Part shown: positions 6,602 to 13,099 of the stretch, in pieces
Layout: every line of letters starts with the position of its first letter
How positions within the stretch are numbered: position 1 is the stretch's first letter
Assembly: GCA_035649235.1 (NCBI GenBank)
Contig: DASRJX010000248.1
Span: 1-17,783 of the forward strand
DNA: 17,783 bases
Origin: DASRJX01 sp035649235
GTDB taxonomy: Bacteria > Acidobacteriota > Polarisedimenticolia > Gp22-AA2
Direction: 5' to 3'
The notes under the pieces: generated by a model
Seen by the model: only the letters and a program-made list of their open reading frames with translations
The model's database searches: none
What the model was told of the DNA's origin: nothing
Translations under genes and position numbers: made by a program

Positions 6602-7624
6602 GTGAGAGTCGCGCTTCTGGAGCATTTCAGCGCCCTGCCGGCGGGCGCAGCGCCGCCGGCGCTCCTGTCCGCGGGAGGCGCTCTCCTGCGCGCGGTCGCG
6701 GCCGACCTGGCGGCGCTGCCGGGCGTGACGACGGAGGTCGTGGCCGGCTTCCACGACGGCGAAGCCGGATTCGTGAAGACCCTGCGCCGCTGCGACGCCT
6801 CCCTGGTGGTCGCACCCGAGGAGGGCGGCGTCCTCGAGCGGCTGGTGCGGATCGCGGGCCGGCGCCGGCTGCTTCTCGGGCCGGGGCCCATCGCCGTGAG
6901 GCTCGCGGCGGACAAGCGCGCGACGGCGCGGCGGCTGATGGAGCGGGGGATCGCCGTTCCCGGGGGCGCCGTCGTGCGGCGCAGCGGGGCCGCAGCCAGG
7001 CTCCTTCGTTTTCAGACCCCCTATGTCGTCAAGCCGCGCGACGGATGCGGCTGCGAGGGGGTCAGCATCGTGCGCGCGCCGCAAGGGGTCGCGGGCGCTC
7101 TCCGGCGGATCGATCGCGTCAGCCGGCGGCGTGACCTCCTGGTCGAGGAGTATGTGGCCGGCGAACCGGCGAGCGTCTCGTTTCTCGTGTCGCGCGGCCG
7201 CAACGGCTCCGGGACTCCGCAGATGCTCTGTCTCGGGCTCAATCGCCAGTCCGTGCGCGGAAAAGGAGGACCCCTGCGCTACGCAGGGGGGGAGACTCCC
7301 TGGAGCCACCCGGCGGCCGGCGAGGCGGTGCGGCTGGCGGCCAGGGCCGTGAGAGCGCTCGGACATTGCGCCGGCGACCTCTGCGGCTACGTCGGGGTCG
7401 ATCTCGTCCTGGCGCCGGACGGGCCGCGCGTCGTCGAGGTCAATCCGCGCCTCACCACGGCCTACCTCGGGCTGCGCCGAGTGGCGCGCTTCAACCTCGC
7501 GGGGTTGATGCTCGACGCCGCCCTAGGGCGGCGCCTGCCGCGGCTTCTCGAGGTCGAGGGACGATGCTCCTTCAGGCCCGACGGCTCGGTGGCCGTGCGC
7601 GCGCGGCGCGTCGCGACGCCCTGA
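6602..7624 (+). CDS. mfnD: ATP-grasp ligase, MfnD-like (methylofuran/methanofuran synthesis)
   Basis: The 340-residue protein is an ATP-grasp ligase of the COG1821 type that includes archaeal tyramine-glutamate ligase MfnD. Visible motifs are the ATP-lid strand YVVKPRDGCGCEGV (141-154), the adenine-contact segment DLLVEEYVAGEPASVSF (178-193) and the Mg-binding GYVGVDLVLAPDGPRVVEVN (262-281) followed by P282 and R283. Expected role: joining glutamate through its gamma-carboxyl to tyramine. In methylotrophs, where the cofactor contains tyrosine, it would be tyrosine. No tyrosine decarboxylase gene is in the window, which would agree with that (inference). The GTG at 6602 is preferred because the homology begins there (MRVALLEHFS); GGAG lies 11 bases upstream. 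The stop overlaps the mfnF start (TGATG). The exact substrate is not certain. Confidence 0.78.
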   Translation: MRVALLEHFSALPAGAAPPALLSAGGALLRAVAADLAALPGVTTEVVAGFHDGEAGFVKTLRRCDASLVVAPEEGGVLERLVRIAGRRRLLLGPGPIAVRLAADKRATARRLMERGIAVPGGAVVRRSGAAARLLRFQTPYVVKPRDGCGCEGVSIVRAPQGVAGALRRIDRVSRRRDLLVEEYVAGEPASVSFLVSRGRNGSGTPQMLCLGLNRQSVRGKGGPLRYAGGETPWSHPAAGEAVRLAARAVRALGHCAGDLCGYVGVDLVLAPDGPRVVEVNPRLTTAYLGLRRVARFNLAGLMLDAALGRRLPRLLEVEGRCSFRPDGSVAVRARRVATP

Positions 7625-8763
7625 TGCCGATCGACCTCGGCTGGGACATCGGCGGCGTCCACCTGAAGGTCGCCTGCCTGCGGAGCGGGGGAGGCGTCCC
7701 GCCGCGCCTCGTCTGTCGGCAGGAGGCGTTCGAGATCTGGCGGGCCCCCGAACGGCTCGAGGCCAGGCTCAGGGCGCTGCTCGGCGAGGTGCTCCGGGAC
7801 GCAGGCTGCGCCCCGGGGCCGCAGGACGCGGCGCCGCGGCACGCCGTCACCATGACGGCGGAGCTGTCGGACATCTTTCCAGACCGGCGCACCGGCGTGC
7901 GGAGCATTCTCGCCTCCAGCGCCCGGGCGCTCGGGGTGCCGGGCGTGGACCGGGACCCGATTCTGGTCCTCGGCTCGGACGGGGACCTCCTGCCGATGGC
8001 CGAGGCGGGCGAGGCCCCGCAGCGGGTCGCGGCGGCGAACTGGTCGGCCTCGGCATGGCTCGCGGCGCGACTGGCCGCCCGCCTGGAGCCGGCCATGGAG
8101 GGCAGCGCGGCGCTCCTCATCGACGTCGGCAGCACCACGACCGACATCATCCCGCTCCGGGACGGCGGCGCCGATGCTGCGGGACGCACCGACCTGGGGC
8201 GGCTCCTCTCGGGCGAGCTGATCTACACCGGCTTCCTGAGGACTCCGCCCTGCGCTGTCGCCGACCGGGTGCCTCTGGGGGAGAAGGCCTGTCGCGTGGC
8301 GCCCGAGGCGTTCACCATCATGGGGGATGCCTACCTCCTCCTCGGTCGGATCGGAGCGGAGCAGTACACCGTGCCGACCCCCGATGGCCGCGGTCGCGGC
8401 CGGGAGGAGAGCGCGGCGCGGCTCGCCCGCCTGGTCTGCGCCGAGCCAGGCGACCTCGGCGCCGATCGGCTCCTCGCCATGGCGGCATTCCTCGAGGATC
8501 AGCAGACGGAGGAGATCGCCGGTGGGATCCGGCAGGTGCTGTCGCTCCGCCCGTGTCGCGCGACCCGCGCCATCGTCGCTGGGTCGGGCTACTTCCTGGC
8601 CGAGGCGGCCGCCCGGCGCACGGGGCTGCAGCCGTCCCGCCTGTCCGATCTCCTGCCCTCGCTTGGCGACGGCTGGGACGCCATGGCGCCGGCAGCCGCC
8701 CTGGCCCTCCGGCTGGCGGAGGCGCGCGGAGCCCGCGATCTGATACCGGAGCGCCGGACGTGA
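7624..8763 (+). CDS. mfnF: MfnF-like protein (H4MPT-linked C1 pathway, hydantoinase/ASKHA fold)
   Basis: The 379-residue protein has the actin-like ATPase fold of the hydantoinase-related family called 'H4MPT-linked C1 transfer pathway protein'. Archaeal MfnF of this family joins the aminomethylfuran diphosphate to gamma-glutamyl-tyramine, giving the aryl-furan ether of methanofuran. Phosphate-1 motif: GWDIGGVHLKVACL (6-19). A TMTAELSDIF segment lies at 76-85, the phosphate-2 motif LIDVGSTTTDIIPL at 165-178, and a late VAGSGYFLAEAAAR segment at 318-331. The ATG at 7624 overlaps the stop of the ATP-grasp gene, and the stop overlaps the GTG of mfnE, so the three form one coupled operon. The frame is open further upstream, but that part lies inside mfnD and has no homology. 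Confidence 0.88.
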   Translation: MPIDLGWDIGGVHLKVACLRSGGGVPPRLVCRQEAFEIWRAPERLEARLRALLGEVLRDAGCAPGPQDAAPRHAVTMTAELSDIFPDRRTGVRSILASSARALGVPGVDRDPILVLGSDGDLLPMAEAGEAPQRVAAANWSASAWLAARLAARLEPAMEGSAALLIDVGSTTTDIIPLRDGGADAAGRTDLGRLLSGELIYTGFLRTPPCAVADRVPLGEKACRVAPEAFTIMGDAYLLLGRIGAEQYTVPTPDGRGRGREESAARLARLVCAEPGDLGADRLLAMAAFLEDQQTEEIAGGIRQVLSLRPCRATRAIVAGSGYFLAEAAARRTGLQPSRLSDLLPSLGDGWDAMAPAAALALRLAEARGARDLIPERRT

Positions 8764-9476
8764 AAGGGCCCGGCTTCGATCTGGTGCTCAAGGTGGGCGG
8801 CAGCCTCGGCCGCCGGCCTCGCCGGCTGGCGCCGCTCATGCGCCGGGTGGCGGACCTCGCCCGCCGCGTGAGGCTCGTGGTCCTGCCCGGAGGGGGCGTC
8901 TTCGCCGATCTCGTCCGGGCCGAGATGGACCGGCTCGGCCTGGAGGAGGCGCGCGCGCACCGGATGGCGCTCCTGGCCATGGACCAGTACGGCCTGGCGC
9001 TGGCGCGGTTCTGCCCCGGCGCGCGCCCGGTCACGACGCTCGAGGCGGCCCGCCGCCTGGCGGCCGCCGGACGGGCGCCGATCCTGCTGGCGTCGGCCCT
9101 CCTGGGGCGCGAGCGGCGGCTGGAGAAGTCCTTCCGCCTTACCTCCGACTCGATCGCCGCCTACGTGGCGAAGCGCACGCGCGTTCCGCGCCTGGCGCTC
9201 CTCAAGAGCACGACGCGGCCCGACGGCCGCCTCAGGACGCCCGAGGAGGCCAGGCGGCTGGCGCGGCGTGGGGTCGTCGATCCTCTTTTCCCCGGGCTCC
9301 TGCCGCGCGGCCTCGAAGTCTGGGTGCTGAATGGCAGGAGAGCGGAGGCTATCGAGAGGTTGGCCGCTGCACCGGCGCGCCGTCCGGACCCGGCGCGGCC
9401 GCGGCTTGCCGGTCCCGGCTCGCGGCGGAGGCGATCGACCGCCGGGCGACGCGCAGCGCGTCGTGGAACAGGATGA
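8760..9476 (+). CDS. mfnE: MfnE-like amino acid kinase family protein (aminomethylfuran phosphate kinase)
   Basis: The 238-residue protein is a small amino-acid-kinase-fold protein. The phosphate loop is VLKVGGSLG (9-17), the second glycine loop VVLPGGGVFADL (40-51) and a nucleotide-site segment TSDSIAAYVA (128-137). MfnE phosphorylates [5-(aminomethyl)furan-3-yl]methyl phosphate to the diphosphate that MfnF uses, so its place next to mfnF fits. The GTG start overlaps the mfnF stop (GTGA). The conserved part ends near residue 204; the last 34 residues are Arg/Pro/Ala-rich and are read from DNA that encodes the tail of mfnB on the other strand. The reading frame overlaps mfnB by 128 bases. This tail may be a non-conserved extension created by loss of an earlier stop. 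Confidence 0.86.
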   Translation: MKGPGFDLVLKVGGSLGRRPRRLAPLMRRVADLARRVRLVVLPGGGVFADLVRAEMDRLGLEEARAHRMALLAMDQYGLALARFCPGARPVTTLEAARRLAAAGRAPILLASALLGRERRLEKSFRLTSDSIAAYVAKRTRVPRLALLKSTTRPDGRLRTPEEARRLARRGVVDPLFPGLLPRGLEVWVLNGRRAEAIERLAAAPARRPDPARPRLAGPGSRRRRSTAGRRAARRGTG

Positions 9477-10257
9477 GCCGCCCGCGATCGAGGCGTCCTT
9501 CGCGGCCCTCACGGCAGAGCGCGCCGCGCGCCCCGATGACGTCGGGGCGCAGAGGAACGAGACGGGGGAGGTGGCCGATGCCCAGTGATCCGGCCAGGGC
9601 GACGATCATCCCCCGGCCGCGACACTCGCCGGCGAAGCGCGCCGCCTCCTCGAGACTGAGATGGTCGGTCAGGCTCCGCCCGTCCTTCGTCGCCGTGTCC
9701 AGAAGGCAGCCGTCGGCGCCGCCGAGGGACGCCACGAGGGGCAGATCCATCGGCCGCAGCACTCCTTGAACCGCGGCATCGACGCACGAGACAGCGATGA
9801 CCCTCGCTCGAAGCGCCTCGGCTGCCGCCGAGCGACTCGCCGCCACGACGGCCACGAGGGCGGCCTCGGCCGTGGCCGCGGCGCAGGCCAACCCGACCTT
9901 GACGAAGTCGAATCCGAGGCGGGCCGCGAGGGTGGCGCGCGACGCCATCCGCCTCGCGTCCCCCGGCACGCGGATCTCTCCCAGGGCGGCGCTCAGCAGC
10001 GTCTGAGGGGCGACGCGGTCGCGCAGGGCGGCGGTCGTGCGCCAGACCTCGGGACGGCACGCGCCGAGGGCGCCGTCGCGAGGATCCTTGAGGTCGATGA
10101 TGCCGATCGGGAACCGGAGCGCCAGCGCGGCCTCCTCCACACAGGCGACGCTCGCCAGGAGGAGCGGACGCTCGTAGTGGAGCGGGTGCCGCGGCCACGA
10201 CGGCACCCCCCGGGGCAACGCCGGCGGCGACGCAATTGACCCGCCGCGCGGCGGCAT
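9349..10257 (-). CDS. mfnB: (5-formylfuran-3-yl)methyl phosphate synthase, MfnB (DUF556)
   Basis: MfnB condenses two glyceraldehyde-3-phosphate molecules into the furan precursor of methanofuran, using a Lys Schiff base. The protein shows the family landmarks: LLASVACVEEA (strand 1), IIDLKDPRDGALGA (53-66) with the presumed Schiff-base Lys57, FDFVKVGL with Lys120, LLDTATKDGRSL with Lys191, VALAGSLG (219-226) and IGARGALC (241-248). Archaeal homologues are about 235 residues. Here there is an N-terminal addition of about 30 residues if ATG 10257 is used, and a C-terminal addition of about 32 residues. GTG at 10206 is a plausible alternative start that shortens the N-terminus; GAGGG ten bases before 10257 supports the ATG. 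It converges on mfnE and is divergent from fae. Confidence 0.88.
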   Translation of the reverse strand: MPPRGGSIASPPALPRGVPSWPRHPLHYERPLLLASVACVEEAALALRFPIGIIDLKDPRDGALGACRPEVWRTTAALRDRVAPQTLLSAALGEIRVPGDARRMASRATLAARLGFDFVKVGLACAAATAEAALVAVVAASRSAAAEALRARVIAVSCVDAAVQGVLRPMDLPLVASLGGADGCLLDTATKDGRSLTDHLSLEEAARFAGECRGRGMIVALAGSLGIGHLPRLVPLRPDVIGARGALCREGREGRLDRGRLILFHDALRVARRSIASAASRDRQAAAAPGPDGAPVQRPTSR

Positions 10258-10264
10258 GTTAGAT
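10236..10264 (+). promoter_or_regulatory. Candidate promoter of fae-mtdB
   Basis: TTGACC (10236-10241) and TTAGAT (10259-10264) are separated by 17 bases. Transcription would begin near 10271, giving a leader of about 75 bases before fae. The -35 is good and the -10 is imperfect. The box overlaps the first codons of mfnB if mfnB starts at 10257, so the two divergent genes may interfere, or mfnB may start later at 10206. Confidence 0.45.
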
Positions 10265-10345
10265 CATCCCTCGCATCCTGAAGTCGGGTCCCGGCACCAC
10301 CGTCTGAAACGCCGCGCGCGGACCGCGCGCCCTCGCGGAGGAGAG

Positions 10346-10846
10346 ATGCCCATGAAGGAAATCCTGGTCGGTGAGTCGCTCGTCGGGGAAGGGAACGAGG
10401 TCGCCCACATCGATCTCTTGATCGGTCCGAAGAACGGTCCGGTCGGGACGGCGTTCGCCAACGCCCTGGTGAACCAGAACGCGGGTCACACGGCGCTCCT
10501 CGCGGTGCTGGAGCCGAACCTGATCCCGAAGCCGGCGACGATCATGATGAACAAGGTCACGATCAAGGGGGCCACCCAGGCCGTGCAGATGTTCGGACCG
10601 GCGCAGATGGCCGTGGCCAAGGCGGTCGCCGATTCGGTCGCGGACAACATCATACCGCAGGCCGACGCGGAGAACCTGGTCTGCATCGTCGGCGTCTTCA
10701 TCCACTGGGAGGCGAAGGACAACAAGAAGATCTTCGACTACAACTACCGCGCCACCAAGGAGGCGATCGCCCGCGCCATGAAGGGCGAGCCGAGCGTCAA
10801 GGTGGTCACGGAGCGCAAAGACAAGGCGAAGCACCCGTTCGCCTGA
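10346..10846 (+). CDS. fae: Formaldehyde-activating enzyme (Fae)
   Basis: Fae catalyses condensation of formaldehyde with tetrahydromethanopterin to methylene-H4MPT, the entry of formaldehyde into the H4MPT oxidation pathway in methylotrophs. The 166-residue protein matches the family in length and in sequence throughout: the LVGEGNEVAHIDLLIGPKNG segment (12-31) with His21, equivalent to the catalytic His17 of Methylobacterium Fae, then GTAFANALVNQNAGHT, EPNLIPKPATIMMNKVTIKG and FGPAQMAVAKAVADSVADNI. GGAGG at 10337-10341 lies four bases before ATG 10346 and ten before a second in-frame ATG at 10352, so either Met may be used. It is a standalone Fae, not fused to hexulose-phosphate synthase. 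mtdB follows after 34 bases, so the two sequential enzymes are likely cotranscribed. Confidence 0.97.
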   Translation: MPMKEILVGESLVGEGNEVAHIDLLIGPKNGPVGTAFANALVNQNAGHTALLAVLEPNLIPKPATIMMNKVTIKGATQAVQMFGPAQMAVAKAVADSVADNIIPQADAENLVCIVGVFIHWEAKDNKKIFDYNYRATKEAIARAMKGEPSVKVVTERKDKAKHPFA

Positions 10847-10850
10847 GCCG

Positions 10851-10868
10851 CCGGGTCGTCGGGCCCGG
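10851..10868 (+). other. Intergenic RNA hairpin between fae and mtdB
   Basis: CCGGGTC and GGCCCGG form a 7-bp stem (one G-U pair) around a GTCG loop. No U-tract follows, so it is not an intrinsic terminator. It could protect the 3' end of the fae message or lower read-through into mtdB; this is inference only. Confidence 0.3.
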
Positions 10869-10880
10869 TCGCCTCCGCGC

Positions 10881-11780
10881 ATGGACAGGAAGCATCTTCT
10901 CTACATGCTGTCGTCGGACGCGCACGTCAGCCCGTTCGACGTCAACATGGCGTACGACGCCGGCTTCGACGCCGTGATCCCGTACTCCGGGGTCACCGCG
11001 GGGCAGGTCAGAGGCCTCACGCAGGACATCATGTTCTCGCGCGGGCCGAAAGGGGCGCGCTTCTCCTCCCTGTTCATCACCTCCTCCGACCTGCGTCAGG
11101 CGGAGGCGATGCTCGGGGAGGCGCGCTCCGCGCTCTTCGATCCGTTCCGCCTCGGCGTCATGCTCGATCCGAAAGGCGGCTACACGACCGCTGCGGCGCT
11201 CTTGGCGAAAGCGGCCGCGCTCCTGCGCGACCGGGGGATCGGAGGCCTGCAAGGCCGGAGCGTCCTGGTCCTGGCCGGCACCGGTGGCGTCGGGCGCGCA
11301 GCGGCGGCGATGGCGGCCGCGGACGGCGCCCGGGTGGTGCTGACCTCGCGCCGCCTGGAGGGGGCGGAGGGGGCGGCGGGCGACCTCCGGGACCTCTTCC
11401 AGGTCGAGGTGACGCCGCGCGCCGCGGCCGCGGAGAGCGCCATCCTGCCGCTGGCGCAGGCGGCCGATCTGGTCCTGGCCACTGGACCGCCGGGCGTGCA
11501 GCTGCTCTCCGCCGGCGGATTAGCGACCCTGCGCGGTCCCAAGGTCCTGGCGGACGTGAACGCCGTTCCCCCCTCCGGCATCGAGGGCCTCAAGGCGCAG
11601 GACGCGGGGACCGAGATGGCGCCGGGACTCTTCGCCCTCGGCGCCCTTTCGGTCGGGGAGCTGAAGATCAAGGTGGAGGCGTCGCTGCTCAAGGATCTCC
11701 TGACTGCGGAGAGGGCGCCGATCATCGACAGCGCCGCCGCGCGCCGCCGCGCCGCCGAGATCCTGGCCGCCAGGAGCTGA
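10881..11780 (+). CDS. mtdB: NAD(P)-dependent methylene-tetrahydromethanopterin dehydrogenase (MtdB)
   Basis: MtdB oxidises methylene-H4MPT, the Fae product, to methenyl-H4MPT with NAD(P). The 299-residue protein starts with the typical N-terminal block: LLYMLSSDAHVSPFDVNMAY (6-25), DAVIPYSGVT and DIMFSRGPKGARFSSLFI. The Rossmann dinucleotide site is VLVLAGTGGVGRAAAAMAA (128-146, GTGGVG at 133-138), followed by VVLTSRR, where the basic residues after strand 2 would allow NADP. The segment LADVNAVPPSGIEGL is also characteristic. The ATG at 10881 fits the family N-terminus, but no clear Shine-Dalgarno precedes it. The stop overlaps the start of the next ATP-grasp gene (TGATG). Confidence 0.95.
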   Translation: MDRKHLLYMLSSDAHVSPFDVNMAYDAGFDAVIPYSGVTAGQVRGLTQDIMFSRGPKGARFSSLFITSSDLRQAEAMLGEARSALFDPFRLGVMLDPKGGYTTAAALLAKAAALLRDRGIGGLQGRSVLVLAGTGGVGRAAAAMAAADGARVVLTSRRLEGAEGAAGDLRDLFQVEVTPRAAAAESAILPLAQAADLVLATGPPGVQLLSAGGLATLRGPKVLADVNAVPPSGIEGLKAQDAGTEMAPGLFALGALSVGELKIKVEASLLKDLLTAERAPIIDSAAARRRAAEILAARS

Positions 11781-13063
11781 TGCGCGACCCGCAGGGCCAC
11801 CTTCCCACCGCCCCTCGCGCGCCGTCCGGCTCCGGCGCGGCCGGCCGGCTCCTCCTCCTGGGCGCCAGCGCCCGGGCGCTGGCCGCGTCCGCCGTGCTGA
11901 GCGTCGAGGCGAGGCGGCGCTTCCCTGGCGGTCTCCTCGTGATCGATTACTTTGGCGACACCGATCTCGCGGCCGATCGCGTCCGGTCGCGCCAACCCTC
12001 CTGGCCGGACGTGAGCGTCCTGTCGGTCAGCCGCGACCTCGGCCTGCCGCGGACGACGTCCTCGCTCGGGCGGGCGGCGCTCAAGGAGAGGTGGTCGGCG
12101 CTGGCCTACACCGGTGGGCTCGAGAACCGCCCGGGGCTCCTGCGTCTCCTGGCGCGCCGCAGAGCCGCAGGCGGGGTGATCGGCAGCCTCCTCGGCAACG
12201 AGCCGCAGGCGCTGCGATCCGTCCGCGATCCCCACCGGCTGTTCGCGGTCCTCGTGGCGCAAGGGATCCCGCATGCCGCCGTGCGCTTCGACGGGCCGCC
12301 CCGCGACGGCGCGGAGTACCTGGTCAAGAAGGTGTGCTCGGCCGGCGGCTCCGGAATTCAGACGCCGGTTCCGGGAGAGCCCGTCCCGCCGGGCCGCTTT
12401 CTTCAGAAGCGCCTGCGGGGGCCGATCGGCTCCGCCGCCTTCCTCGCTTGCAATGGGAGAGCGGTCCTCCTGGGGGTCACCGAGCAGCTGGCCGGCTGGG
12501 AGGCCCTCGGCGCCTCAGGATTCCGCTACGCCGGCAGCATCGCGGGCCCCGCGGGCGCCTTCCTCTCGGATGAGGCGCTGGGCCAGGTCGGCCTGGCGGC
12601 GCAGCGGATCACGGAACGCTTCGGCCTGCGCGGCCTGAACGGGCTCGACTACGTCGTGCAGGATGGTGTCCCGCACCTCATCGAGGTGAACCCCCGATGG
12701 ACCGCCTCGATGGAGCTGATCGAAGAGCGGCTCGGGCGCAACCTCTTCGACTTGCACCTGAGGTCCCTTCAGGATGAGGGCGAGGGCCTCGGCCTCCGAT
12801 CCCTCCCGCGGGAGACGGACGCCGTCGCCGGCACGGGCCGCTTCCTGGCGAAGGGCATCCTGTACGCCACGCGCGCTTGCACCGCACCCGACCCTGCGGC
12901 GCTCGAGGCCCTCGCCGCGCGCGACCGGCCGCGCGCGGGAGAGAGCTTCACTCCGGGGCAGCCGGTCTGTACCCTCATCGTGCGGGGGGATGGGACCGAC
13001 GACTGCCGTGCGCGGCTCCGCGAGTCGGCGGCTGCGGCGCGCGCCCTGCTGCGTCCCGCCTGA
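11780..13063 (+). CDS. ATP-grasp ligase associated with the H4MPT/methylofuran pathway
   Basis: The 427-residue protein has an N-terminal Rossmann-like preATP-grasp part (LLLLGASARALAASAV, 24-39; LLVIDYFGDTDLA, 52-64). The ATP-grasp core includes YLVKKVCSAGGSGI (180-193), a FLQKRLRGPIGSAAFL segment and the Mg/ATP strand GLDYVVQDGVPHLIEVNPRW (288-307). About 110 extra residues follow at the C-terminus. It resembles the COG2232 type of carboligase found in methanogens and in the archaeal-like gene cluster of methylotrophs. Its reaction is not established; adding glutamate to a pterin or furan cofactor tail is a reasonable guess. The ATG overlaps the mtdB stop, with AGGAG just upstream, so it is translated with fae-mtdB. 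No signal peptide. Confidence 0.82.
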   Translation: MRDPQGHLPTAPRAPSGSGAAGRLLLLGASARALAASAVLSVEARRRFPGGLLVIDYFGDTDLAADRVRSRQPSWPDVSVLSVSRDLGLPRTTSSLGRAALKERWSALAYTGGLENRPGLLRLLARRRAAGGVIGSLLGNEPQALRSVRDPHRLFAVLVAQGIPHAAVRFDGPPRDGAEYLVKKVCSAGGSGIQTPVPGEPVPPGRFLQKRLRGPIGSAAFLACNGRAVLLGVTEQLAGWEALGASGFRYAGSIAGPAGAFLSDEALGQVGLAAQRITERFGLRGLNGLDYVVQDGVPHLIEVNPRWTASMELIEERLGRNLFDLHLRSLQDEGEGLGLRSLPRETDAVAGTGRFLAKGILYATRACTAPDPAALEALAARDRPRAGESFTPGQPVCTLIVRGDGTDDCRARLRESAAAARALLRPA

Positions 13064-13099
13064 GCCCGGCCCCTCAGAGGCTTGTCCATGTGTGCCCCC

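Noticed and set aside
5299..6915. A 538-codon minus-strand frame opposite the GAF kinase and mfnD start
   Set aside because: It spans the boundary of two well-supported genes, has compositionally skewed sequence, and shows no domain signature.
13064..13099. Possible terminator between the ATP-grasp and M20 genes
   Set aside because: Only very short imperfect inverted repeats and no U-tract are seen.
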